From Leadbetterella byssophila_A (GTDB lineage Bacteria; Bacteroidota; Bacteroidia; Cytophagales; Spirosomataceae): DNA of 64,000 nucleotides. The translations under genes were made by a program, and so were the position numbers. The notes under the pieces were generated by a model, which worked only from the letters and a program-made list of their open reading frames with translations, did no database searches and was not told where the DNA came from. The stretch spans positions 15,359-79,358 of the forward strand of contig JBEBRR010000009.1 of the NCBI GenBank assembly GCA_040394735.1, in the 5' to 3' direction. Numbering within the stretch: position 1 is the first letter of the stretch; each line of letters opens with the position of its first letter. Below, one piece after another: positions 8,352 through 19,875 of the stretch.

Positions 8352-9728
8352 ATGATGAAAACAGACAAAAAAATCTCGGCAGGAATCAGTTTCCTGAAAC
8401 TTTTGTTCATCGTTTTGCTGGGCCTGGCGCTGTTGATCCCCCTGCTGATGATTTCCGGGCTGGTGGACGAACGCAGCAGAAGAAAACAGGAAGTAGGCCA
8501 GGAAATTACTTCCAAATGGGGCCGGAGCCAGGAGGTGGCCGGTCCGGTGATGGTAATCCCTTATGAAAAGGAGATTATCAGTAAGGTCAATGAGGCCGGC
8601 CATGTTAAAACAATGGTTTCCTACCAGACCGAATACCTCCATTTGCTGCCCAATAAGCTTCAGGTGAGCCAGGAAGTGAAGCCCGAGATCCGCAGGCGGG
8701 GGATTTACCGGATGGTAGTGTATACTTCAGTCACCGAAATGAAAGGCGATTTCCTCCAGCTCAGCCTGGAAAAGGAGGGCATAAAGCCTGAAGCGGTGGC
8801 ATGGGATAAAGCCCGCCTGGTTATGGGGGTTTCAGACCTTAAAGGTCTCAGCGCTTTTCCTGAAGTGACCTGGAATGGAAAGAAAGCAGAAACCAACGCT
8901 GCTCCGCTGTCTTTGTTCGCAGAAAACCTTTCGGCGCCCGTAGATTTAGCCCGGGAGAAAACAACCCTTGGCAGGTTTACGGTAAAACTGGATATCCGCG
9001 GAGCTGATTTTACCGGCATTGTGCCACTGGGAAGAGAAAATGACATCACTATCAAGGGAAGCTGGGGAAGTCCCGGCTTTGACGGGGACTACCTGCCTTC
9101 CGAACGTACGGTAAACGACAATTTTTTCCAGGCAGGGTGGACTGTTCAGAGTCTTGACCGGAAAGTTCCCCAGCAGTGGACCCACCCGCAGGTAAGTCTG
9201 CCTTCTGAAAATACCGAAGGGGTGATAGAAAAACGGTTTGCCATGCCGGTGGTCAAAGTGACCTTCCCTGAGGGAGTGGACCTGTATCAGCAAACGAATC
9301 GTACGCTTAAATACGGGGTGCTTGTCATTGTTCTGGCCTTTCTGGCCCTGATGTTCACCGAAATACTGCGCCGCTCGCCTTTCCACATTATTCATTACGG
9401 ACTTATCGGTGCCGCACTGGTTATTTTTTACACCCTGCTTTTGTCGTTCAGTGAGCAGATAGGTTTTAACGCAGCTTACCTGGCCGCCTTTCTGGCCACC
9501 AACGGCATCATTACCTGGTTTGTGAAGACTATCTCCAAAAGTACCCTGACCGCCATGATTTTTGCCGGTATCCTGACGTTATTCTTCGGATTTAATTTTG
9601 TGCTGATGCAGCTGGAAGACTATGCGCTGCTGGTAGGTTCGGTAGGCCTGTTTGTTATCCTGGCCGCATTAATGTACCTGACCAGCAAAATCAACTGGCT
9701 GGACACTGATCGTAAGTTAACGGAGTAA
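8352..9728 (+). CDS. creD: CreD-family inner-membrane protein
   Basis: 458 residues. An N-terminal membrane anchor (about residues 12-33, FLKLLFIVLLGLALLIPLLMI) is followed by a periplasmic beta-rich domain (VAGPVMVIPYEKE ... GSWGSPGFDGDYLPSERTV...F.A.W), which is the CreD hallmark, and then about six C-terminal membrane helices (from about residue 318). CreD was named for its control by CreBC and its colicin and envelope-stress phenotypes in enterobacteria; its molecular role is unclear. ATG 8352 or 8355 are equally possible. Bacteroidota typically place it after a winged-helix regulator, as here. A strong hairpin follows the stop. Confidence 0.88.
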   Translation: MMKTDKKISAGISFLKLLFIVLLGLALLIPLLMISGLVDERSRRKQEVGQEITSKWGRSQEVAGPVMVIPYEKEIISKVNEAGHVKTMVSYQTEYLHLLPNKLQVSQEVKPEIRRRGIYRMVVYTSVTEMKGDFLQLSLEKEGIKPEAVAWDKARLVMGVSDLKGLSAFPEVTWNGKKAETNAAPLSLFAENLSAPVDLAREKTTLGRFTVKLDIRGADFTGIVPLGRENDITIKGSWGSPGFDGDYLPSERTVNDNFFQAGWTVQSLDRKVPQQWTHPQVSLPSENTEGVIEKRFAMPVVKVTFPEGVDLYQQTNRTLKYGVLVIVLAFLALMFTEILRRSPFHIIHYGLIGAALVIFYTLLLSFSEQIGFNAAYLAAFLATNGIITWFVKTISKSTLTAMIFAGILTLFFGFNFVLMQLEDYALLVGSVGLFVILAALMYLTSKINWLDTDRKLTE

Positions 9729-9744
9729 AGCCTGCCAAGCTAAA

Positions 9745-9775
9745 ATGACCATTGGAGAAAACCTCCAATGGTCAT
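9745..9775 (+). terminator. Hairpin after creD
   Basis: A perfect 13-bp stem (ATGACCATTGGAG / CTCCAATGGTCAT, arms 9745-9757 and 9763-9775) with a 5-nt AAAAC loop. It lacks a T-run, so it may stabilise the 3' end; a second, T-tailed hairpin at 9893-9923 is the better terminator. Confidence 0.6.
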
Positions 9776-9892
9776 CGTCTGTCAAATTGAGCGGACCTGG
9801 TAGCCGATAAAACCAATTAACCCTATTCGAATAGTTTATCACGGGATCACTCCCGGTGCAAAATTAAGATATCCGGCCGAGATTATCCTCCG

Positions 9893-9923
9893 TGAAATAA
9901 CGGTATCTTATACCGTTTTTTCA
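9893..9923 (+). terminator. Intrinsic terminator upstream of the DEAD-box gene
   Basis: Inner stem ACGGTAT / ATACCGT (9900-9906, 9910-9916) with a CTT loop and a T6 run at 9916-9921. Outer arms GTGAAA (9893-9898) and TTTCAC (9918-9923) can extend it. This gives creD read-through a clear stop about 60 bp before the helicase ATG. Confidence 0.65.
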
Positions 9924-9970
9924 CGGTATTGAAAAAGAAGAGGGGCTTAGGAGAGTGGAAAATAATGCCG

Positions 9971-9978
9971 TAACTTTG
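9971..9978 (+). promoter_or_regulatory. -7 element TAACTTTG directly before the helicase ATG
   Basis: TAACTTTG ends 4 bp before the ATG at 9983, with a TTAG at 9947-9950 at a 20-bp spacing as a poor -33 element. Transcription would begin at or beside the start codon, implying a leaderless message. Confidence 0.55.
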
Positions 9979-9982
9979 CGGC

Positions 9983-11278
9983 ATGAATAAGACTTTCAAA
10001 GACCTGGGGCTTAATAAACAGCTGATTACGGCTGTAGAGGAATTGGGCTATAGCGAACCTACCGAAATCCAGGAAAAGGCCGTTCCGCTGATCATGGCAG
10101 GGCATGACGTGCTGGGAATTGCCCAGACGGGTACCGGGAAAACGGCAGCCTACCTGTTACCGGTACTGATGAAGGTCAAATATGCACAGGGAAGTAATAT
10201 GCGGGCCCTGGTTCTGGCGCCTACGCGTGAGCTGGTAATGCAGATTCACCAGGCAGCTGAGGAGCTGGGCAAATACACCGATCTCCGGATGGTGGCTTTG
10301 TACGGAGGACTGGGCCCGAAAACGCAGATTGAAAACCTCAAAAAGGGGGTGGATGTGATTGTTGCCACGCCGGGAAGGTTCATGGATCTCTACCTTATGG
10401 GGGAGATCCCTGTGAAAAGCCTTCAGTACCTGGTGCTTGATGAGGCAGATAAAATGATGGATATGGGCTTTATGCCCCAGATCCGGAAAATACTGGAGGT
10501 CATCCCGAGAAAGAGGAAGAACCTGTTGTTTTCAGCCACATTTCAACCCCGGGTGGAGTCTCTTTCCGAAGAATTTCTTGAAGCACCCTTAAAGATAGAG
10601 ATCACGCCTTCTGCCACTGCCGCAGCTACGGTAGAGCAGGCCCTCTACCGTCTCCCCAATTTTAAAACCAAGATCAACCTCCTGGGGTATTTGTTTGAGA
10701 ATACAGATATTCAGCGGGCCATCATTTTCTGCAGAACGAAAACCGTGGCAGATAATGTGTTTAAATTCCTGGAACGGAAAGTGGTGGGAGCAAAGAATAT
10801 CCGGGTTTTGCACGCCAATAAAGGTCAAAATACGCGTATCAACTCGATTGAAGACTTCAGATCGGGCGAAGTACAGGTGCTGGTGGCTACGGATGTGGCT
10901 GCGCGGGGAATTGACGTTTCGGGAGTAAGCCATGTCATTAACTTTGATGTACCCCTGATTTATGAGGATTACGTACACAGGATAGGCCGTACCGGGCGTG
11001 CAAAAGCTGAGGGAGCGGCATGGACCTTTGTGCTGAAGCATGAAGAATATCATTTTGCCAAAATAGAGAAGCTGATCCGTACACAGGTTCCTGAGCTGGA
11101 GATTCCCCGGGGAGTGAAAATGGAAGAAACCCCCTTTGAAGAAAGCCAGGAGATGCTGAAAGCCATTGATAACCAGCGAAAGAAAGAGGATCCCACTTTC
11201 CAGGGAGCCTTTCACGAAAAAAAAGCAAAGAATCTCAAAGGAAATTCAAAAGCCCGGCCTTCCCGGAAACGCCGCTAA
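9983..11278 (+). CDS. DEAD-box ATP-dependent RNA helicase (RhlE-like)
   Basis: 431 residues with all core motifs in order: Q-motif Phe5 and PTEIQ (25-30), Walker A AQTGTGKT (47-54), PTREL (80-84), TPGR (129-132), DEAD (153-156), SAT (184-186), then VLVATDVAARGID and HRIGRTGR in the second RecA domain. The C-terminal tail is short and strongly basic (KKAKNLKGNSKARPSRKRR), like RhlE-type helicases that act in ribosome assembly or RNA turnover. The start is fixed by the Q-motif Phe at residue 5. The -7 promoter element lies 4 bp upstream. fusA follows after 152 bp under its own promoter. Confidence 0.93.
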   Translation: MNKTFKDLGLNKQLITAVEELGYSEPTEIQEKAVPLIMAGHDVLGIAQTGTGKTAAYLLPVLMKVKYAQGSNMRALVLAPTRELVMQIHQAAEELGKYTDLRMVALYGGLGPKTQIENLKKGVDVIVATPGRFMDLYLMGEIPVKSLQYLVLDEADKMMDMGFMPQIRKILEVIPRKRKNLLFSATFQPRVESLSEEFLEAPLKIEITPSATAAATVEQALYRLPNFKTKINLLGYLFENTDIQRAIIFCRTKTVADNVFKFLERKVVGAKNIRVLHANKGQNTRINSIEDFRSGEVQVLVATDVAARGIDVSGVSHVINFDVPLIYEDYVHRIGRTGRAKAEGAAWTFVLKHEEYHFAKIEKLIRTQVPELEIPRGVKMEETPFEESQEMLKAIDNQRKKEDPTFQGAFHEKKAKNLKGNSKARPSRKRR

Positions 11279-11344
11279 TTCAATCTTCTGCAATTTAAAA
11301 AACTATAAATAAAGGATTTTCTTTAACAAAAGAGTTTTTTTATC

Positions 11345-11352
11345 TAATTTTG
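11345..11352 (+). promoter_or_regulatory. -7 promoter element TAATTTTG of fusA
   Basis: A perfect TAnnTTTG match 78 bp before the fusA ATG in an A/T-rich stretch. A clear TTTG -33 box is not visible at the expected distance. Confidence 0.5.
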
Positions 11353-11430
11353 CAGCCCGAAAGAGAGTATTAAAAGTTTCTATCGAAAAATATCGGAGAA
11401 AAGTTCTCCAAAACATTAATATCTATTTAA

Positions 11431-13539
<2,109 letters not shown>

Positions 13540-13564
13540 TCGTACAAGTTAAGTTTCTGATATA

Positions 13565-13598
13565 AGCGCCCCGGCCTAAAAGCCGGGGCGCTTTTTTT
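13565..13598 (+). terminator. Intrinsic terminator of fusA
   Basis: A perfect 11-bp GC-rich stem AGCGCCCCGGC / GCCGGGGCGCT (13565-13575, 13582-13592) with loop CTAAAA, followed by a T7 run. Confidence 0.92.
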
Positions 13599-13772
13599 AT
13601 GGTGATCTGCACACGATACCCTCCTTAGCCTGGTTAAGCTAACGAAATTAATTTTTATTTCTAATTATTTCAATGTGGAATATGCTTTGTTTCAAGTGGT
13701 TTCATTTGCTTAACAATCTCGTAATATTGACGAAATGAAGAAGTAACATCCCCCTTCTAAATTCGCCTCCGC

Positions 13773-13798
13773 TTACAGGAGCACTTATCCTCCTGTAA
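13773..13798 (+). promoter_or_regulatory. 5'-UTR hairpin before the second susC
   Basis: TTACAGGAG (13773-13781) and CTCCTGTAA (13790-13798) form a perfect 9-bp stem with an 8-nt loop, 32 bp before the susC ATG. The rest of the 291-bp region 13540-13830 holds the fusA terminator and an imperfect -7 element (TAATATTG). A regulatory role is inferred from position only. Confidence 0.4.
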
Positions 13799-13830
13799 CG
13801 GGATCATATTTATAATCATTCATCTATTTT

Positions 13831-16800
13831 ATGAAAAACATTTTCTCCTTAATGCTATGCCTGGGGTTGTTCAGTAACGGGCTGATGGCCCAGAGCCGGA
13901 CGGTCAGAGGTAAGGTCACAGATCAGGCCGACAGCTCTCCTCTACCCGGTGTGACGGTACGCGTAAAGGGTACGACCCAGGCTACTCAAACGGATATAAA
14001 CGGCGATTATTCCCTGCGGGCCGGCAGTGATAATGACATCCTGATCTTCTCTTTTGTGGGAGTAAATACCGTGGAAGAAGCCGTTGGAAACCGGACAGTG
14101 GTGAATGTGGCATTGGCTACCAATAATGCCGTGCTGAATGAGGTGGTGGTGGTAGGCTACGGTACCCAGAAAAAGGTGAACCTGACCGGGGCCGTAGACC
14201 AGGTGGGAGGAGAGGTCTTCGAAGGAAGGGTTCTGCCCAATGTCTCCCAGATGCTGATGGGGGCGGTGCCTAACCTGAACATCAACCTGGCTGACGGAAA
14301 ACCCACCCGTTCCCCTTCATTTAACATCCGGGGTACCACCTCAATTGGTCAGGGAGGGTCTGCCCTGATCATCATTGACGGGGTGGAAGGCGACCCGTCT
14401 ACACTGAACCCGAATGACATTGAATCAGTTTCCGTATTGAAAGATGCTTCTTCAGCAGCCGTTTATGGTTCGAGGGGTACTTACGGGGTGGTGCTGATCA
14501 CTACTAAAAATGCCCGGAAAGGCCAGGCCAGCGTCACCTATTCCGGTAACTTCTCTGTCCAGGAGCAGGCCAATACGCCCAATTTTGTCAAAGACGGACT
14601 CGTATTTGCCGAGCATTTTTTTGAGGCATATAATGCATGGAATAACTACTCGTCTATTCCGGCCCGGTTAAACAAAACCCAGACTTTCACGCTGGCCTGG
14701 CTGGAAGAGTTCGGAAGGAGAAAAGCAGCGGGAACTGATGAGCCGGTTACGGTAGATCAGAACGGAAACTACGTGTACTACGCCAGTGAAGATTATTACA
14801 CCGCACTGATCCGTAAAACCACGGCCGCCAGAGACCACAATATTTCCATCAGCGGGAATACGGATAAAGCCGACTTCTACTTATCCGGAAGGTACTATGG
14901 CTCAGACGGTATTTTCAGGTACAATCCGGACGAATACGGCAGCTACAGCCTGAGGGCAAAGGGTGGGGTTAATGTAACGAACTGGCTGAGGGTGACCAAT
15001 AATATCGACTTCTCCGCTATCCGCTATCATAACCCGCAAACCGCCGGGGAAGGGGGGAACATTTTCAGGAACATTGCCGATGAAGGACATACTTCAGCCC
15101 CTATCTTTAACCCTGACGGTACGCTATCATTTCCGGCAGCCTATACCATCGGTGATTTTATTTATGGGAAAAACGGCTCGGATGCAGGGACCAATAACCT
15201 CAGGAACACTACTGCATTTGAAACGAAGTTCTTCCGCAATACCTTCCGGGTAAAGGGCGACTTTACATTCAGAAACCGGGATTATGACGTAACCACCGTT
15301 CTGCTTCCGGTGCCCTACAGCACAAAGGAGGGAGTGATCACCTACCTGAGAACTTCCATGAACGACCGTATCACCAATAACAAGCAAACCAACCGCTACC
15401 TGTTTGCCAACCTGTACGGTGAATACGAAAATACCTTTGCCACGAAGCACTATTTCAAAGGCCTGGTGGGGTATAATTATGAGCAGCAAACCTATAACTC
15501 CACCAGCATTGCCAAAAACGGCCTGCTGACCGAAAACACGGAAAATATCAACCTGGCGCTGGGGAGCTCGGTAACAGCTACCGCCGGGTACAACAAATAC
15601 CGCCTGGCCGGGGTTTTTGCAAGGGGCAATTACATCTTTGCCGATAAATACCTGCTTGAGCTCAACGGGCGGTATGACGGCTCGTCTAAGTTTCCGGGGA
15701 ATTCCCAATGGGGCTTTTTCCCTTCGGTATCTGCCGGCTGGAGAATTTCCGGGGAGAGCTTCTGGAATGTCAGTCCCAAGGCTATTTCCGACCTGAAGCT
15801 GAGATACTCCTTTGGTGCGCTGGGCAATGGTAATATCAGTCCGTATGCCTACCTTGACCTGTACGGGATCAGCACTTCAGGGCGTGTTCTTGACGGCCTG
15901 AGAAACCCATCCACAAGTGCCCCGGGGGTAATTCCGGATAACCTGACCTGGGAAACTGCCCGGACCTCCAATATAGGGATCGACGTGGCGGCATTAAACA
16001 ACAAGCTGATCTTCACGGCTGATGTTTACGTACGGAAAACGCTGGATATGTACACCGTGGGCCAGACCCTTCCGGATGTTTTCGGTGCCGGATCGCCCAA
16101 AGGAAACTACGCCGACCTCACCACCCGGGGTTTTGAAATGACCTTAGGTTACACCAATCATTTTAACATGGCCGACAAACTGTTCAAATACAATGTAAAA
16201 GCTACCCTGGCCGATTATGTGACCAAAATTGACCGGTACAATAACCAGACCGGCGCATTAAGTGATTACTACGTGGGCCAGACCCTAGGTGAGATCTGGG
16301 GATATGAGACCTACGGATTGTTCCGGTCACAGGAAGAAATTGATTCCGCTCCCTCGCAGATCCTGCTGAAATCATCGAACTCCGGTAAGTATTACCCTGG
16401 AGACATCCGTTTCGTGGATCTGAACAATGACGGCGTAATTGACTATGGCGATAACACCATTTACAACCCGGGCGACCGGAAGGTGATCGGTAACAAAGAC
16501 CCCCGGTACATTTACAGTTTCCAGGGAAGCGCAGACTGGAGTAACTTTTTCCTGTCTTTCTTCTTCCAGGGGGTAGGAAAGCAGGACTGGTACCCCGGCA
16601 ACGAGGCGATTTTCTGGGGACAATACAACCGTCCGTATAACAAGCTGCCCGAGTGGCATCTGAACAACTACTGGACAGAGGATAACCCGGAGGCCTACCT
16701 GCCCCGGTATGCCGGTTACAATACCCACTTTAAACAGACACCGCAGACCCGTTACCTGCAGAACGTGGCTTACTTCCGTCTGAAAAACCTGCAGGTAGGC

Positions 16801-17025
16801 TACTCCTTACCGCAGAGCCTGGTGTCAAAAGTGAAAGCTAAAAATATCCGGCTGGGTCTTTCGGGAGAGAACCTCTTCACCTGGTCTCCCCTGTATAAGA
16901 GAACCCGGGATATTGACGTGGCGAATATCGGGGTGTCTGACCCGGACATTAACTCCGGCCATGGAGACGGGTTCAACTACCCGACTCTCCGCACCTACAG
17001 CTTTAACATACTGGTTAACTTTTAA
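13831..17025 (+). CDS. SusC-family TonB-dependent outer-membrane transporter (complete)
   Basis: 1064 residues. Signal peptide (MKNIFSLMLCLGLFSNGLMAQ), carboxypeptidase-like beta-sandwich (VRGKVTDQADSSPLPGVTVRVKG, about 25-100), the conserved EVVVVGYGTQKKVNLTGAV linker/TonB-box region (about 107-125), a plug domain with FNIRGTTSIG, VEGDPSTLNPNDIESVSVLKDASSAAVYGSRG, and then the barrel, ending in the aromatic TYSFNILVNF. No anti-sigma STN domain precedes the CarboxypepD domain. It forms a pair with the SusD gene, whose first possible ATG overlaps this stop. No glycosidase gene is adjacent; the neighbour is a secreted EEP-family hydrolase, so the imported compound cannot be named. Confidence 0.95.
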   Translation: MKNIFSLMLCLGLFSNGLMAQSRTVRGKVTDQADSSPLPGVTVRVKGTTQATQTDINGDYSLRAGSDNDILIFSFVGVNTVEEAVGNRTVVNVALATNNAVLNEVVVVGYGTQKKVNLTGAVDQVGGEVFEGRVLPNVSQMLMGAVPNLNINLADGKPTRSPSFNIRGTTSIGQGGSALIIIDGVEGDPSTLNPNDIESVSVLKDASSAAVYGSRGTYGVVLITTKNARKGQASVTYSGNFSVQEQANTPNFVKDGLVFAEHFFEAYNAWNNYSSIPARLNKTQTFTLAWLEEFGRRKAAGTDEPVTVDQNGNYVYYASEDYYTALIRKTTAARDHNISISGNTDKADFYLSGRYYGSDGIFRYNPDEYGSYSLRAKGGVNVTNWLRVTNNIDFSAIRYHNPQTAGEGGNIFRNIADEGHTSAPIFNPDGTLSFPAAYTIGDFIYGKNGSDAGTNNLRNTTAFETKFFRNTFRVKGDFTFRNRDYDVTTVLLPVPYSTKEGVITYLRTSMNDRITNNKQTNRYLFANLYGEYENTFATKHYFKGLVGYNYEQQTYNSTSIAKNGLLTENTENINLALGSSVTATAGYNKYRLAGVFARGNYIFADKYLLELNGRYDGSSKFPGNSQWGFFPSVSAGWRISGESFWNVSPKAISDLKLRYSFGALGNGNISPYAYLDLYGISTSGRVLDGLRNPSTSAPGVIPDNLTWETARTSNIGIDVAALNNKLIFTADVYVRKTLDMYTVGQTLPDVFGAGSPKGNYADLTTRGFEMTLGYTNHFNMADKLFKYNVKATLADYVTKIDRYNNQTGALSDYYVGQTLGEIWGYETYGLFRSQEEIDSAPSQILLKSSNSGKYYPGDIRFVDLNNDGVIDYGDNTIYNPGDRKVIGNKDPRYIYSFQGSADWSNFFLSFFFQGVGKQDWYPGNEAIFWGQYNRPYNKLPEWHLNNYWTEDNPEAYLPRYAGYNTHFKQTPQTRYLQNVAYFRLKNLQVGYSLPQSLVSKVKAKNIRLGLSGENLFTWSPLYKRTRDIDVANIGVSDPDINSGHGDGFNYPTLRTYSFNILVNF

Positions 17026-17039
17026 TGAGCTTTAAAGAG

Positions 17040-18800
17040 ATGAAAAAGATACTATATTCCCTGTTGGTTCTGTGTGTGCTGACTTCGTGTGAACTGGAAG
17101 AGTTACCGAAGGCATCGGCCAGTGAGAGTGATATCTTCGGTACCGAAAGTGGTCTGAAGACCTACAGCTATTCTTTCTATAATGATCTTCCGTCAGGCAC
17201 TACCGCGTACAGGCTGGACGCCATGGCTGATTACGGAGCAGTCAATAACCTGAACAATTTTCTCCGGAACGGGGCTTACAGCGCTGAAACCAGCTCCGGC
17301 TGGTCGTGGTCGGCCCTCCGCAACATTAACCATTTCATTGTGAAGAATACCCATGAAAATGTTAACCCTTCCGTGAGAAATCATTATAACGGCCTGGCCC
17401 GTTTTTTCAGAGCCTATTTCTACTATGACAAGCTGGTTACTTTCGGCGATGTGCCCTGGATTGATAAGCCCATCGGCGTGGAAGAAGAAGAGCTGCTTTT
17501 CGCTAAAAGAGATTCAAGAACGCTGATCATCGATAAGATCATCGAAGACCTGGATTATGCTTACGAGAACATAACTACTACGTCTTCTGACGGTTCTACT
17601 GTTACCCGGTGGGCAGCACTGGCTTTCAAGTCGAGGGTAGCGCTGTTTGAAGGGACTTACCGGAAATACCATACGAATCTTAACCTGCAATCTACTGCCG
17701 GAAAGTACCTGCAGGCGGCGGCCGATGCGGCTACAGAGCTGATGGAAAAAGGACCTCACCGGCTGAATACGGCCCAGGGAGTTACAGGTTCCCAGCGGCA
17801 GCTCTTTATCAGTGACACCCCGGTGACCAGCGAGGTAATCCTTGCGGTGGTTTTGAGTAAAGATTTAGCGGTGCTGGGTGACGCTAACTGGTGGTGGACC
17901 TCCGCCACTTACGGCCCGCGGTACAGCCTGGTGCGTCCGTTCATTAATACCATTCTGAATATCGACGGCACACCGTATACTTCCAGAGCCGCTTACCTCT
18001 CGGAGACATTCCAGGAAGAGACCGAAGGGCGCGATTACCGCCTGGCTCAGCTGATCCGTACACCGGGCTATAAGCGGGAGGGAGCCGGCGCGGCGCCCAA
18101 TTTTGCCAGCTTTACGTATACCGGATACCAGCCGATCAAATATGCTTTAGACGGTACGGTTTATGATAACTCCGGATTGAATACCAATTCTATCCCGCTG
18201 ATCCGGTACGCTGAAGTTCTTCTGAACTTTGCCGAAGCCAAAGCGGAGCTGGGTACGCTGAGCGATGCCGACTGGGCAAAATCTATCGGAGCGCTGAGAG
18301 CAAGGGCCGGGGTAACGGGCGGGCTGAACGCCTTACCCGTGCAGGTAGATAAATATTTACAAAATACCTTCTTTCCCAACATATCCGACCCGGTTTTACT
18401 GGAGGTGAGACGGGAAAGACAGGTAGAGCTGGCCCTGGAAGGTTTCCGTTTTAATGACCTGAAGCGCTGGAAGCGGGGAGAGCTAATGGCCGAATTGCAG
18501 TGGTCAGGGATCTATGTCCCGGCTTTAAATGAGCTCATGGACCTGGATAAAGACGGCAAGCCCGATGTACTGTTCTACGACGGAGCCACCACGGCACCGT
18601 CCGTTCCTGCCGGGGTGGCACGGGTGGCCATCGGGGGAAGCGCCAATAATTTCCAGACCCTCACCGCAGACAAGCACCTGGAATGGTTTAAGGCCCAGAC
18701 CCGTACGTGGTATCCTGACGGCCGCCAGTATTTATACCCTATACCGGCATCTGCCATTGTTAAGAACAAGAACCTGGAGCAAAATCCGGGGTGGGAATGA
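17040..18800 (+). CDS. SusD/RagB-family nutrient-binding lipoprotein
   Basis: 586 residues from the ATG at 17040, which begins a lipoprotein signal (MKKILYSLLVLCVLTSCELEE). An ATG at 17025 overlapping the susC stop would only add MSFKE in front of it. SusD features: an N-terminal Tyr/Asn-rich region, the helical TPR-like core (ARFFRAYFYYDKLVTFGDVPWIDKP), and C-terminal LIRYAEVLLNFAEAKAELG and VRRERQVELALEGFRFNDLKRW. It would cap the SusC barrel encoded immediately upstream. A strong hairpin lies in the 58-bp gap to the next gene. Confidence 0.93.
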   Translation: MKKILYSLLVLCVLTSCELEELPKASASESDIFGTESGLKTYSYSFYNDLPSGTTAYRLDAMADYGAVNNLNNFLRNGAYSAETSSGWSWSALRNINHFIVKNTHENVNPSVRNHYNGLARFFRAYFYYDKLVTFGDVPWIDKPIGVEEEELLFAKRDSRTLIIDKIIEDLDYAYENITTTSSDGSTVTRWAALAFKSRVALFEGTYRKYHTNLNLQSTAGKYLQAAADAATELMEKGPHRLNTAQGVTGSQRQLFISDTPVTSEVILAVVLSKDLAVLGDANWWWTSATYGPRYSLVRPFINTILNIDGTPYTSRAAYLSETFQEETEGRDYRLAQLIRTPGYKREGAGAAPNFASFTYTGYQPIKYALDGTVYDNSGLNTNSIPLIRYAEVLLNFAEAKAELGTLSDADWAKSIGALRARAGVTGGLNALPVQVDKYLQNTFFPNISDPVLLEVRRERQVELALEGFRFNDLKRWKRGELMAELQWSGIYVPALNELMDLDKDGKPDVLFYDGATTAPSVPAGVARVAIGGSANNFQTLTADKHLEWFKAQTRTWYPDGRQYLYPIPASAIVKNKNLEQNPGWE

Positions 18801-18809
18801 TTGATTCAT

Positions 18810-18839
18810 TTACCGGGGGAGCCTGAGCTTCCCCGGTAA
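18810..18839 (+). terminator. Hairpin between susD and the EEP-family gene
   Basis: TTACCGGGGGAGC and GCTTCCCCGGTAA pair over 13 bp (one G-U) around a CTGA tetraloop. There is no T-run, but the stem is very stable. It probably marks the susCD 3' end and may lower expression of the downstream gene. Confidence 0.6.
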
Positions 18840-18858
18840 GCTAAATAAACGGTAAGAA

Positions 18859-19692
18859 ATGAAATTGAAAGTAATACTGATACTATTCCTTTTCGCAGGT
18901 CCTGCTCACCTCTTTGCGCAGAAAGAGATCATAGTGGCTTCCTTCAATCTCCGGATGAACACCGAAAAAGACGGGATAAACGCCTGGCCCAACCGCAAGG
19001 AAATGGTTAAGGCGCTGGTAAGATACCATGAGTTTGACCTGATGGGTACCCAGGAGGGCTTCAGAAGCCAGCTGGAAGATATAGCGGAACTGAAGGAGTT
19101 TGCCTTCACCGGCGCCGGGCGTGATGATGGCCGGCAGGCGGGAGAGCACTCCGCTATTTTTTACAAAAAAGACCGGTTCACGCTGCTGGAGTCGGGTGAC
19201 TTCTGGCTGAGCGAAACACCGGACAAGCCGGGAAAAGGCTGGGATGCCACCTGCTGCAACCGGATCGCCTCCTGGGCGAAGTTCAGAGACCGGAAGTCGA
19301 AGAAGACATTTTACTTTTTTAATGTGCATTTCGATCACCAGGGCGTGGTGGCCCGCAGGGAATCAGGCAAGCTGATGGTGGAAAAGATCAGGGCAATAGC
19401 CGGCAAATCTCCGGTGATACTGACGGGGGATCTGAACTCTGTTCCGGAAACCGAACAGATAAAAAGAATAGAAGAACGGCTGAATGACGCATACAGGGTT
19501 TCCGAAGAGCCGCCCTACGGACCGGGAGGCACGGCAAACGGATTCAGGCTGGATGCGCCGTTAAAGAACCGGATAGATTACATTTTTGTCAGCCCGGGCA
19601 TTACCGTGCTGAAATATGGAGCACTATCTGATCATAAAGATCTCAGGTACCCGTCCGATCATCTGCCTGTGGCAGCAAAGGTGCGGTTTTGA
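18859..19692 (+). CDS. Secreted endonuclease/exonuclease/phosphatase-family hydrolase
   Basis: 277 residues with a signal peptide (MKLKVILILFLFAGPAHLFAQ). EEP-fold motifs: SFNLRMNTEKDG (metal-binding Asn), MGTQEG (Glu), NVHFDHQG, LTGDLNSVPET, and DYIFVSPG plus the terminal SDHLPVAAKV (catalytic Asp-His). This group of secreted Bacteroidota EEP proteins often sits next to susCD. The substrate may be a phosphodiester, such as a phosphorylated sugar or lipid head group, rather than DNA. The function beyond metal-dependent phosphoester cleavage is not determinable here. Confidence 0.85.
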   Translation: MKLKVILILFLFAGPAHLFAQKEIIVASFNLRMNTEKDGINAWPNRKEMVKALVRYHEFDLMGTQEGFRSQLEDIAELKEFAFTGAGRDDGRQAGEHSAIFYKKDRFTLLESGDFWLSETPDKPGKGWDATCCNRIASWAKFRDRKSKKTFYFFNVHFDHQGVVARRESGKLMVEKIRAIAGKSPVILTGDLNSVPETEQIKRIEERLNDAYRVSEEPPYGPGGTANGFRLDAPLKNRIDYIFVSPGITVLKYGALSDHKDLRYPSDHLPVAAKVRF

Positions 19693-19844
19693 ATCGCATT
19701 AAGGGGTTTTTCAGGGGCGGGCCGGAAGTGGCCTGTCCCCTGAGCCTGTATTGCATTATTTTAATGTTAAATCATTTGCGCTATTCTTAACAATTTGAAA
19801 ATACTGGAAAGTGCCGGCTTAAAACTCAGTTAACACACCGGGGA

Positions 19845-19852
19845 TAATTTTG
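19845..19852 (+). promoter_or_regulatory. -7 promoter element TAATTTTG before the TonB receptor
   Basis: A perfect TAnnTTTG match 24 bp before the ATG. The 183-bp gap upstream contains three TTAAC-type hexamers (CTTAACA at 19786-19792, GTTAACA at 19829-19835 and the inverse TGTTAA at 19765-19770). Direct TTAACA repeats are reminiscent of response-regulator (Pho-box-like) sites; this is a suggestion only. Confidence 0.45.
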
Positions 19853-19875
19853 CGGAGAATTTCAGAATATCAAAT

